Of a DNA stretch of 40,974 nucleotides, positions 8,258-15,978 are shown one piece after another (the first letter of the stretch is position 1; the number at the start of each line of letters is the position of its first letter). The notes beneath the pieces are model-generated. The model saw only the letters and a list, made by a program, of their open reading frames with translations. It did no database searches and was not told where the DNA came from. Both the position numbers and the translations under genes were made by a program. Origin of the DNA: Candidatus Omnitrophota bacterium (GTDB lineage: Bacteria; Omnitrophota; Gorgyraeia; Gygaellales; Profunditerraquicolaceae); the NCBI GenBank assembly GCA_028718245.1, contig JAQUME010000004.1, forward strand, positions 1 through 40,974, read 5' to 3'.

Positions 8258-9520
8258 ATGTTGGGATTATTGATTAAGAATAAAGAAAGGAAAAGCTGTT
8301 TTATTGATGCAGTTGCTCCGGTCATAAATAAAGGAGAAGAGACTGGACTGCTATTTAGATTGCAATCTGAGAATGCGACATATTTCTCCTCTGGTTATTT
8401 CTATTTGGATAATCCTAAAGAACACCAATCTGAAATAAATAAATTTATGATGCCGGGAGAATGGATAAATGTGCCTAAGTTGAGGAAGAAGAGATACCTT
8501 AGCGAATTAAGGTATCATGTTTTGTCTTGCGGTTTAAATGAAATTGAACCAATTGCAGAAACTAAGCTTGCCAAAGATGAAGAGATCGGAAAGATAGAGG
8601 ATAGTTTTGATAAACTACCTGAAAATCCAACATTTGAATTTGATGGCAAAGGGAATCTTAAAGTAGCTGTATTAAGAGTAGGACAGGGTGATTTGATCTT
8701 GGTAAGATTTCCTTCTGGAGAAGGAATCATAATTGATGCAAATTATAGCGCGATTCATAAAAGAAGGGTAAATAAGTATATTGCTGAATTTTTTAATGAT
8801 TGTTCCCTAAAGGCTTTGATAATAAGTCATAAGCACTTAGATCATATAAAATACGCGGAAGAAATTGCCAGAGATTTTAAAATACCCGAATGCTGGTGGC
8901 CGGTATGTAGTGCGCATCGTCATGCCGGACCTACCGTAAAGCGAATAATAATAAATATGCCAAGAAATGGCACGAAAATATTGACTATGAATAAAGACTT
9001 GAGATATAAAATTAGTAAAGATTTTAAAGTTTCTTTTCGTTATCCAGCGGTAAGATTCCAAAAGCATGGAGTCGATCCTAACCATCATTCAATAGTGGTA
9101 GATATTGAGCTGGCTAAACATAGGATAATATTAGGTGGGGATTTATCTTCTTGGGGATGGAAAAATGAATACGGGGATAGTTTCCCTGAGACAATAGATT
9201 TTTTAAAAGTACCCCATCATGGAAGCAAGGAAGGATTGGGCTTTGAGGTAATTTCAAAAACTAAAATATTAAACTCTGTAACTTCTTGTGCTCAGCGAAA
9301 TCGTTACTCCCATCCTCATTGTGAACCATTAAGATCTTATTTTGATAGCGGAGAGCATAAGATAACATGCCTAATAGATGAAAACGCTGTGGAATATGAA
9401 GTAGATAGAAATGGTCACTATTCTATAAATCCATCTCAACAAATAATAAAATTTTTAAATTGTCAAACCTTGGATTGCTTCATGTACAACAATATAAATT
9501 GTAATGGTTGTGAACAATAG
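8258..9520 (+). CDS. ComEC-type metallo-beta-lactamase-fold hydrolase
   Basis: A 420-residue protein. The C-terminal 280 residues are a metallo-beta-lactamase domain of the type found at the end of ComEC and in stand-alone phosphodiesterase/nuclease-like hydrolases. It has the opener VGQGD, the metal motif H191-K-H193-L-D195-H196, GGD at 293-295, and PHHGS starting at P319. No membrane segments are seen, so it should be cytosolic. The first 125 residues form an extra domain I do not recognise. It is the second gene of the unit with the nuclease-like protein. It would be expected to hydrolyse a phosphodiester bond in nucleic acid or a nucleotide signal. The fold is firm and the substrate is unknown. 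Confidence 0.75.
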   Translation: MLGLLIKNKERKSCFIDAVAPVINKGEETGLLFRLQSENATYFSSGYFYLDNPKEHQSEINKFMMPGEWINVPKLRKKRYLSELRYHVLSCGLNEIEPIAETKLAKDEEIGKIEDSFDKLPENPTFEFDGKGNLKVAVLRVGQGDLILVRFPSGEGIIIDANYSAIHKRRVNKYIAEFFNDCSLKALIISHKHLDHIKYAEEIARDFKIPECWWPVCSAHRHAGPTVKRIIINMPRNGTKILTMNKDLRYKISKDFKVSFRYPAVRFQKHGVDPNHHSIVVDIELAKHRIILGGDLSSWGWKNEYGDSFPETIDFLKVPHHGSKEGLGFEVISKTKILNSVTSCAQRNRYSHPHCEPLRSYFDSGEHKITCLIDENAVEYEVDRNGHYSINPSQQIIKFLNCQTLDCFMYNNINCNGCEQ

Positions 9521-9589
9521 GAAAACTATAAGGCCGTTTTTCTTAAATCTATGGCCAAAAATGGCTCTTAACAGAAGTAACTCTGGGTT

Positions 9590-9648
9590 CCCTAAAAATT
9601 GCGGCAGTTCCTTGAAAAGATAGCGCTAGGCGGGGCGAGGGGTGGGGT
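9590..9648 (+). repeat. Inter-module direct repeat, copy 3
   Basis: CCCTAAAAATTGCGGCAG, then TTGAAAAGATAGCGCTAGGC, then GGGGCGAGGGGTGGGG. It lies 70 bp after the metallo-beta-lactamase gene and 52 bp before the HEPN-like gene. The gap before it contains a GGCCGTTTTT / AAAAATGGCT hairpin (9532-9566) with two G-T pairs and no T-run. Confidence 0.9.
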
Positions 9649-9699
9649 CAGTATGGAACTGGGAACGTCCCCATAGCAGAAACTGTCTAAGAGATTGAC

Positions 9700-10437
9700 A
9701 TGAGTAATTCAAAAAGGAAAAGGGCATTTATCCCTGTTCGCACAATCCCCCTCGCTGATGAGGAAATGCCTAATTTTTGCAAAAATCTTAAGGAAGAACT
9801 TTTGAGGGAGTATAAAAACAAACTCGGGCTTCAGCTTAGATTAACAAAAGATATTCATTCTTTAATAGATGAAAAACTAAAGTATCTTGAAGGGGATAAT
9901 CAAAATAACCAAAAGCAAAAGAACCAATCGCAGTGCTTATCTATAGCTCATGCAAAAATATCGAGAGGTGCGTTGATCGAGAGCTTCACGATACTTGACG
10001 AAATGATAGGTCAAGCTTTACATCATTATCAGCTTAGGAATCTTAAGAGGATTGATAAAGAAATTAGGAATTGGCAGGAAATTGAGGATGGATTAAACGG
10101 GTGTCTCAATGGATTAAAAACGACAAATGAATTCAAAAGTTGTCGTTCTCTTATGCAAAGCTACAGGACATTAAGACATCAGTTTGCTCACAATCCAGTG
10201 GGAGTCTTTTCATTTACTGCAAAAAAAGAGAACTTCGAATCTTTTTTAATTGGCCTAAAAGGGATTAAGCTGGGTACGCCATATCATGTGTGCATCGATG
10301 GTAAGGCGGGTGTGTTTATTTGCTACAACATCGAGTCCGATGAGTTCTTAATTGAATTTTTTGATGAATCTGTGAAGTTTTATTCGATGTTGCTTGAGAT
10401 TCTATTACCAACTGATACCGAAAAAGCTCTAAAATAA
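9700..10437 (+). CDS. HEPN-like protein, possible RNase or abortive-infection toxin
   Basis: A 245-residue protein with weak ribosome binding sequence. Most of it is helical. The best functional clue is SYRTLRHQFAHNPVG, where R159-x4-H164 fits the catalytic Rx4-6H motif of HEPN ribonucleases, placed after a long helix as in that fold. A short Q/N/K-rich linker lies at about 66-78. The C-terminal part is not recognised. It stands alone between two copies of the direct repeat, so it may be a one-gene defence unit such as an abortive-infection RNase. An alternative is a non-catalytic HEPN-like structural protein. Confidence 0.45.
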   Translation: MSNSKRKRAFIPVRTIPLADEEMPNFCKNLKEELLREYKNKLGLQLRLTKDIHSLIDEKLKYLEGDNQNNQKQKNQSQCLSIAHAKISRGALIESFTILDEMIGQALHHYQLRNLKRIDKEIRNWQEIEDGLNGCLNGLKTTNEFKSCRSLMQSYRTLRHQFAHNPVGVFSFTAKKENFESFLIGLKGIKLGTPYHVCIDGKAGVFICYNIESDEFLIEFFDESVKFYSMLLEILLPTDTEKALK

Positions 10438-10459
10438 AAGGGACGATTCATTTTTCTCT

Positions 10460-10517
10460 CCCTAAAAATTGCGGTGTTTTCTGAAAAGATAGCGCTAGGC
10501 GGGGCGCGGGGTGGGGG
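10460..10517 (+). repeat. Inter-module direct repeat, copy 4
   Basis: CCCTAAAAATTGCGGTG, then CTGAAAAGATAGCGCTAGGC, then GGGGCGCGGGGTGGGG. It marks the end of the AT-rich island: the next gene and everything after it is clearly richer in G and C. Confidence 0.9.
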
Positions 10518-10601
10518 GCCGCAAGAGGCGGGTCATTATAGATGCTTCGCGCGAATGAGGAAATGGAATGGGGGGATTATCAACAAACCATGGAGTTTAA
10601 A

Positions 10602-11261
10602 ATGAAGGCGAAGAAAAAGATCCGCGTAGTTCTGGGGGTTTGGTTTTTGACGCTAGCTTGTATTTTTGTGGCGCAGGCAATGGCGCAGGAGCAAAAGAAG
10701 GTTTATGTCGCTGATTTTTTGTTTGATAAGCAGGCGGTGATCGAGGAGGATAACGTAAGGCACGGTCCCCTGGAGGGCTTGCGGCCGGGGATCTTTAAGC
10801 AAATAGACCAGGATCGCTCGCTTAGAGACGCGGAGAACCTGGTGCAGTCATTATCCCGGTTCTTGGTTGATGACCTTAATAAAAAGGGGATCCCATCCAG
10901 CAGGGTTTCCGGCATTGATGAGCTTGCCTCCGAGGGCATATTAGTGCAGGGAGAATTCTTGAACCTGGATGAAGGCGACCCTTTGAAGCAGGCGGCAGTC
11001 GGATTTAACGAAGGCGCGGCCAAAATGGAGATCAGGGTCATGATCAGCGAGCTTCCTCTTAGCCAAAATAATACGGAGACATTGGATCTGCAGTCTTCAA
11101 GCACGCAGAAAGGCCCCGGAGGAGTTTTGGGGCTGGCCATTTGCGGCAATCCCTATGTATTAGCCGCCAAGTTCGTGATCGCCAAGCACGCGGCCGAGGG
11201 AGACATCAGGAAGCTTGCTTCGGAGATCGCCGCAGCAATCCAGAAACATTTACAGAGCTAG
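10602..11261 (+). CDS. Exported DUF4410-like protein
   Basis: About 219 residues from ATG 10602, which follows a GGAG site and begins a typical signal peptide (MKAKKK, then a hydrophobic stretch ending AMAQEQ). The open frame runs back to 10542, but that extension has no signal-peptide logic. The mature part resembles the DUF4410 family: opening strand VYVADF, a conserved helix with SLSRFLVDDLNKKG, and a late GPGGVLGL segment. DUF4410 proteins are envelope-associated and of unknown role. The next gene, a DUF3313 lipoprotein, is 18 bp downstream. A degraded copy of the end of this gene appears near 18.9 kb. Confidence 0.6.
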   Translation: MKAKKKIRVVLGVWFLTLACIFVAQAMAQEQKKVYVADFLFDKQAVIEEDNVRHGPLEGLRPGIFKQIDQDRSLRDAENLVQSLSRFLVDDLNKKGIPSSRVSGIDELASEGILVQGEFLNLDEGDPLKQAAVGFNEGAAKMEIRVMISELPLSQNNTETLDLQSSSTQKGPGGVLGLAICGNPYVLAAKFVIAKHAAEGDIRKLASEIAAAIQKHLQS

Positions 11262-11279
11262 CAAACAGGGAGGCAAGTT

Positions 11280-11987
11280 ATGAAAATATCCGGTAAGCTG
11301 ATCACGCGCGCAGTGAGCATAGTTACCCTGGCGTTGGTTATCTCGGCTTGCGCGACGACCGAGCAGGTGCCGAATGTCAGGATGTCGGGTTTTCTCGGCG
11401 ATTATTCCAAATTGCATCCAGGGAAGCCCGGGCAGGCGGAGTTTACCTACCGGGATACCAGCGTAGATTTAAGTAAGTACCGGAAGGTTATACTTGATCC
11501 TGTGCAGATCTGGACTGCCGAAAGAAACTCTGCCTTGAGCGAGCTATCCCGGGAAGACCAGCAGTTGTTAGTGGATTATCTTTATGTTGCCCTGCGCGAC
11601 GCGCTTGCGAAAGATTATACTCTTGTCAATGAGCCAGGCCCCGATGTGATGCGGATCCGTTGCGCCATAACCGAGGCCAGGGCAGACAGCCCGGTCAAGG
11701 ATATACTTTCTACCGTTACACCCATCGGGCTGGGGATCAGCTACGCCAAACGGCTCACTACCGGCACGCATAGCGGTGTGGGAGTTGTAAGCGTGGAGGG
11801 AGAGCTGCTGGATAGTGTTAGCGGAAAGCGTATCGCCGCGGTGATCGACCGGCGCGCCGGCACCAAATCACTGGCCGGCAAGCCCACTCGCTGGGGCGAC
11901 GTGCAGGATGCCTTTAATTTCTGGGCCCGCCGAATGCAGACTAATCTAGCGGTACTCCGGCTGCGCGGCACCCAGGATATTTCTTAA
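11280..11987 (+). CDS. DUF3313 family lipoprotein
   Basis: A 235-residue lipoprotein precursor with a GGGAGG ribosome site. The signal peptide ends in a lipobox with the lipidated cysteine at residue 24 (VISAC), so the mature protein is anchored in the inner or outer membrane. The body matches DUF3313: SGFLGDYSKL near the N-terminus, a KVILDPVQIW strand, the LVDYLYVALRDAL helix, and a GKRIAAVIDRRAG strand. The function of the family is unknown. It sits directly after a DUF4410-like gene and 17 bp before a serine hydrolase gene, so an envelope operon is likely. Confidence 0.78.
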   Translation: MKISGKLITRAVSIVTLALVISACATTEQVPNVRMSGFLGDYSKLHPGKPGQAEFTYRDTSVDLSKYRKVILDPVQIWTAERNSALSELSREDQQLLVDYLYVALRDALAKDYTLVNEPGPDVMRIRCAITEARADSPVKDILSTVTPIGLGISYAKRLTTGTHSGVGVVSVEGELLDSVSGKRIAAVIDRRAGTKSLAGKPTRWGDVQDAFNFWARRMQTNLAVLRLRGTQDIS

Positions 11988-12004
11988 ATAAAAAAGGAGT
12001 TGTA

Positions 12005-13549
12005 ATGAAGAACCTGAAATTATCTCTTGCGTTCATTCTCGTTTTTATTTTCGCGCAAGCCTTCGCCGAGGAAAAGAAAACCTCCCCCACAGCTGAACGC
12101 TGGAAGCAGATAATCTCCGATGTGGAGCAATACGCTAAAAAAGGAATGAAGGAATGGGAGATCCCCGGCATGGCCGTAGGGATAGTCCAGGACGATGAGG
12201 TCATCTACGCGAAAGGTTTTGGCGTAAAGTCCGCCGGAGGCAATAGCGCGGTAACAACCGGCACGATTTTCCAGATAGGTTCAACCTCTAAGGCCTTTAC
12301 CGCCTGCGTGGCAGGGATGCTGCAGGATGAAGGCAAGTTTAGCTGGGATGATCCTGTGATCAAGTATTTACCCGATTTTGTGATGTATGATCCCTGGGTC
12401 ACCCGGGAGTTTCAGATATGGGATATGATGGCCCAGCATAGCGGGCTTCCCGGCTATTCCGCGGATTTTTTGTCCTCCTGCGGGTTTGACCGCAACCGGA
12501 TAATCCAGGCGATCCGCTACATTAAACCGGTAACGAGCTTCCGCGCTAAATACGCTTATCAAAATAACATGTTTTTGGCAGTCGCAGCGTTTGAGGAGAA
12601 ATTAAGCGGAAAAACCTGGGAGGAAAATGTAAAAGAGCGGATCTTTAAGCCGCTTGGCATGGAGAGCTCTACTATGGATCTTGCGTCGTTGCGTAACGCA
12701 AAAGATGTTGCTTCTCTGCATGTTAAGGTAAAAGATAAAGTTATAGCCATCCCGATGGACTGGAAATATATGAATTGGGTTTATACTTACGGCCCGGCAG
12801 GCGGGATCAATTCCAATATAACGGATATGGTAAAGTGGCTTAAGTTCCAGATAAACGAGGGCTCATTTGGCGGAAAACAGCTGGTGAGCAAGGAGAATAT
12901 CAGGTTCCTGCAAACTCCCAAGACCATATTGGGCCAGGCAATCGGCAGCCACCAGGCTTTTTATTGCCAGGGATGGCTCTATATGGAAAGAGAGCCTTAT
13001 CCTGTAATCTGGCATAATGGCGGGACAACCGGGATGAAGACGATGATCGCTTTTGTGCCGCAGGCAAAGGCAGGCATTGTTATACTCTCTAATCTCATTA
13101 CCGAGTTTCCCGAGGACCTGGCTTTCAGGTTTTTTGATGATTATTTCGGTTTGGAGTTAAAGGATAACATCGCCAAGTTGAAGGAATCGGAGAAGAAAGC
13201 AAAGGATGAGGCGCTGGCAAAGATGCCTAAGGTCCCTCAAGCTCCTTGTGCCGCAATGCCGCTTGAGCAATATGCCGGCGAGTATGAGAATGACGTCTAC
13301 GGAAAGATCAGTATTACGGTGAAGGATAAGGGATTATCGATCCTGATCGGGCCGCTTAAATCAGAATTAAAGCTGACCCATTTTGATAAAAATGATTTTC
13401 AGGCGGTTTATACGGAGTTGGATCTTACTGAAACCCCCAGTTTCGTAAGGTTTAATGTTGAGCTGGACAGGACTGTTTCGGGATTAACCATCGAGGCCCT
13501 GAATGAGGACGGCTGCGGGGTATTTGAAAAGGTAAAATCCAATTTTTAA
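12005..13549 (+). CDS. Exported serine hydrolase, beta-lactamase/esterase family
   Basis: A 514-residue member of the class C beta-lactamase/penicillin-binding-like serine hydrolases, with an AAGGAG site and a signal peptide ending AQAFA. The catalytic set is visible: S93-x2-K96 in GSTSKAFTA, Y185-x-N187 in AYQNN, and H337-N-G-G340 in place of KTG. A C-terminal lipocalin-like domain (about 415-510, opening EQYAGEYENDVYG) matches DUF3471, common in periplasmic peptidase/esterase relatives. HNGG in place of KTG suggests an esterase or D-amino-acid peptidase rather than a true beta-lactamase. It closes the envelope group and is followed by a strong terminator. Confidence 0.85.
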   Translation: MKNLKLSLAFILVFIFAQAFAEEKKTSPTAERWKQIISDVEQYAKKGMKEWEIPGMAVGIVQDDEVIYAKGFGVKSAGGNSAVTTGTIFQIGSTSKAFTACVAGMLQDEGKFSWDDPVIKYLPDFVMYDPWVTREFQIWDMMAQHSGLPGYSADFLSSCGFDRNRIIQAIRYIKPVTSFRAKYAYQNNMFLAVAAFEEKLSGKTWEENVKERIFKPLGMESSTMDLASLRNAKDVASLHVKVKDKVIAIPMDWKYMNWVYTYGPAGGINSNITDMVKWLKFQINEGSFGGKQLVSKENIRFLQTPKTILGQAIGSHQAFYCQGWLYMEREPYPVIWHNGGTTGMKTMIAFVPQAKAGIVILSNLITEFPEDLAFRFFDDYFGLELKDNIAKLKESEKKAKDEALAKMPKVPQAPCAAMPLEQYAGEYENDVYGKISITVKDKGLSILIGPLKSELKLTHFDKNDFQAVYTELDLTETPSFVRFNVELDRTVSGLTIEALNEDGCGVFEKVKSNF

Positions 13550-13598
13550 TATTTTAGGTTGCAAACAGGCCATTGGCGCGGTAGAATATTGCCTATAA

Positions 13599-14996
13599 AT
13601 GGCCGGGATAAATAGATCGCGAATAAAAATTAAAAGGCAACTCTTTAAAAAACAAAGAGCTGCCTTTTTTTGCGCCTTGATCCTCATATCGGCAGCTCTT
13701 CCGGTTTACGCCTCCGCAGCCGAAAGCGCATGCGCCGGGCAAAATTCATGGCTTGGTTCCTGGCTGGGCCAGGATACGGCTACGGGGAACTGGGGCGGTT
13801 TGCGCGGTAGGCTTGTGGAGAAAGGTATTACCCTCTCCTCAAGTTTTACCATGGATATCGCCTGGAATCCCGCAGGAGGCAGGAGGCAGGGCTCTACATA
13901 TGCCGGCTTCCTGGAGCTTGCTGCCGCCTTGGATTTTGAGAAACTGGATTCTTTAAAGGGGTGGGCCCTGACGGTAAGCAATTACCTGGCATCGGGGAAT
14001 AACCTCTCCAATAAGATCGGGAATTTCTTCGGGGTGCAGGAAATATATTCTCCCGGCGATTACTATTTCGGGGAGCTTGATCTTTCCTATACGCTGCCGG
14101 GGGATAAACTGACTTTAGAGGCAGGCCGTCTTTTCGCCGGGGATGTTTTTGCCACCTCACCCTTGTGGCAATACTATGTGAGCGCGATCAACGGCAACCT
14201 GGTTTCCATGTCGGGCAATGTCTTTTTCCCTCATTTCCAGGTGGCGGCATGGGGAGCGCGGGCCACCTGTGAGCCGAACAAACAATGGCAGCTTGCCGGA
14301 GGCATCTATGATGCCAACCCCGCTGTCAGGGACCCGGAGAGGCACGGGGTCAATTTTAATCTTCATTTCGATAAGGGCTATTTGGCGGTCGGCCAGGCGA
14401 CGTTCAAGCATCATCAGGGACGGGAAGAGGGCCTTGGCGGGAGCGCTACTGTAGGAGGTTACTACGAGAGCAGCAAGTTCAGCTACTTGTCTGACCCGGC
14501 CAGGAGCAGGCGCGGCAATTACGGATTTTATTTTATAATGGACCAGATGCTTTACCGCGGGGATTGGCCGGAGTTCACCGGCCCTGCCCACCTGCGTTCA
14601 CAGGCCCCTTATTCGGAGAGCGTTAAATTCCCGTATCACCAGCAGAATACGGTTGCGGCAGACCGGCCAAAAGGATTAACTGCCTGGTGGGCCGGATATC
14701 TTGCCCCGCAGGAAACGATCAATGCCCAGACATACCAGCTGGCAGGCGGCCTGGTATATCAGGGCTTGCCACCTAACCGCGACCGCGATGTCACCGCTTT
14801 TTGCGTGATCTACGGAAATTTCAGCGATGACCTGCCTGGCCAGGATGCCGAGACCGTACTTGAACTTAATCATCGTTTCCAGCTTGGCCCCTGGTGTTAT
14901 ATTTCCCCGGATATCCAGTATATCTTTAATCCCAACGGCCGGCATGATATCAAGAATGCTTTAGTCCTGGGGGTAGAAACCAGCTTTAATTTTTAA
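13599..14996 (+). CDS. OprB-family carbohydrate-selective porin
   Basis: A 465-residue outer-membrane β-barrel protein of the OprB family, expected to let sugars or other small solutes cross the outer membrane. Family features are the opening GNWGGLRGRLVEKGI, long runs of alternating residues, LTLEAGRLFAGDVF, and a closing strand ending in phenylalanine (SFNF). The N-terminus has a basic region followed by the hydrophobic stretch AAFFCALILISAALPVYASA, a plausible signal peptide. The first 25 codons overlap a perfect-looking terminator hairpin (13632-13671) and no ribosome site precedes ATG 13599, so the start is uncertain; a TTG at 13677 would shorten the signal peptide too much. Confidence 0.8.
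   Translation: MAGINRSRIKIKRQLFKKQRAAFFCALILISAALPVYASAAESACAGQNSWLGSWLGQDTATGNWGGLRGRLVEKGITLSSSFTMDIAWNPAGGRRQGSTYAGFLELAAALDFEKLDSLKGWALTVSNYLASGNNLSNKIGNFFGVQEIYSPGDYYFGELDLSYTLPGDKLTLEAGRLFAGDVFATSPLWQYYVSAINGNLVSMSGNVFFPHFQVAAWGARATCEPNKQWQLAGGIYDANPAVRDPERHGVNFNLHFDKGYLAVGQATFKHHQGREEGLGGSATVGGYYESSKFSYLSDPARSRRGNYGFYFIMDQMLYRGDWPEFTGPAHLRSQAPYSESVKFPYHQQNTVAADRPKGLTAWWAGYLAPQETINAQTYQLAGGLVYQGLPPNRDRDVTAFCVIYGNFSDDLPGQDAETVLELNHRFQLGPWCYISPDIQYIFNPNGRHDIKNALVLGVETSFNF
13632..13671 (+). terminator. Intrinsic terminator or attenuator inside the 5' end of the porin gene
   Basis: Stem AAAAGGCA / TGCCTTTT plus CTCTTT / AAAGAG, with one A-C mismatch and a 7-base loop, ends in a run of seven T. 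It is a textbook terminator about 80 bp after the serine hydrolase stop. It also lies within the codons for the porin signal peptide, so it may act as an attenuator or the porin may have an unusual start. Confidence 0.8.
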
Positions 14997-15018
14997 GTCG
15001 CAAGGAGGCTTTTAAAAC

Positions 15019-15978
15019 ATGAAAATCATCCCCGACGTATCAATATTAAAAAAGGCGGTTGAGGAAGCGCATAAGCGCTTTGTAAATATTAAAGACGGCA
15101 AGAACGCCGATTACATACCTTATCTCGCCAAGGTCCCGCCGCAACTTTTCGGCATTGTGATAGTGACTGTGGACGGCAATGTGATTGAGGCCGGAGATTC
15201 GCGTTTCGCCTTTGCCATAGAGTCGATTTCAAAGGTGTTTAATATGGCCCTGGTAATGGAGGACGTCGGCTCTCTGGCCCTGCGTAAAAAGATAGGAGCT
15301 GATCCTACGGGTGAACCGTTCAACTCGGTGATGGCTATAGAATTACACCGCGGCAAGCCGCTCAACCCTTGCGTTAACGCGGGGGCAATGGCAACCGTAA
15401 GCTTGGTTAAGGCGTCAAGCGAGAGTGAGCGCTGGGCCCGTATCCTTGAGAATATGAGCGGTTTTGCCGGCAGGCCCCTTTCCCTGAATGAAGAAGTTTA
15501 TAAATCCGAAGCTGCTACTAACCAGCATAATCGCGGCATTGCCTGGCTGCTCGATAGTTACGGTTACATGTATTCTGGCCCTATGGAAGCCTGCGATGTT
15601 TATACTAAAGGATGTTCCGTGGATATCACAGCCGTGGACTTGGCAACTATGGGCGCGACACTGGCTGCCGGCGGCATTAATCCCATAACGAAAAAACGCG
15701 TGATTACCGAAACTCACGTTTCAAAGATACTCGCGGAGATTACCATGAACGGGCTTTATGATTCTACCGGAGATTGGCAATACAAAGTCGGATTGCCGGG
15801 CAAGAGCGGTGTGGGCGGAGGAATACTGGCGGTAGTTCCCGGCATCCTGGCGATCGGAGTTTTTTCTCCGCCGCTTGATATTTTCGGAAACAGTGTGCGG
15901 GGGCAGCTTGCCGCGGAATATTTATCTGATACCCTCAAGCTTAATCTTTTTACAAAAGGAGGCGCTCGTGAGCAATAG
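15019..15978 (+). CDS. glsA: Glutaminase
   Basis: A 319-residue serine-dependent glutaminase that converts glutamine to glutamate and ammonia in the cytosol; the length is close to the usual 305-330. The active site is S69-I-S-K72 in the beta-lactamase-like fold, with N120 in NPCVNAGAM and the closing GKSGVGGGILAVVPG block. An AAGGAGG site lies upstream. The stop overlaps the start of the antiporter gene by 11 bp, so translation is coupled. With the antiporter and glutamate decarboxylase that follow, it supplies glutamate and acid-neutralising ammonia in a glutamine/glutamate-dependent acid-resistance pathway. Confidence 0.95.
   Translation: MKIIPDVSILKKAVEEAHKRFVNIKDGKNADYIPYLAKVPPQLFGIVIVTVDGNVIEAGDSRFAFAIESISKVFNMALVMEDVGSLALRKKIGADPTGEPFNSVMAIELHRGKPLNPCVNAGAMATVSLVKASSESERWARILENMSGFAGRPLSLNEEVYKSEAATNQHNRGIAWLLDSYGYMYSGPMEACDVYTKGCSVDITAVDLATMGATLAAGGINPITKKRVITETHVSKILAEITMNGLYDSTGDWQYKVGLPGKSGVGGGILAVVPGILAIGVFSPPLDIFGNSVRGQLAAEYLSDTLKLNLFTKGGAREQ

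Noticed and set aside
9532-9566. Terminator after the metallo-beta-lactamase gene
   Set aside because: The stem needs two G-T pairs, the loop is long and no T-run follows, so it was not listed as a terminator.
5490-10517. CRISPR array
   Set aside because: The repeats are 0.9-2.1 kb apart with whole genes between them and are too long and imperfect for CRISPR repeats; no cas genes are present.
12005-13549. True beta-lactamase (antibiotic resistance)
   Set aside because: HNGG replaces KTG and a DUF3471 domain is present, which fits exported esterases or peptidases better.
14157-14591. 144-codon frame on the minus strand
   Set aside because: It is antisense to the well-supported OprB gene, with no family features and no ribosome site.
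15875-15967. N-terminal extension of the antiporter
   Set aside because: It overlaps the glutaminase gene; GTG 15968 has an ideal AAGGAGG at the right distance.
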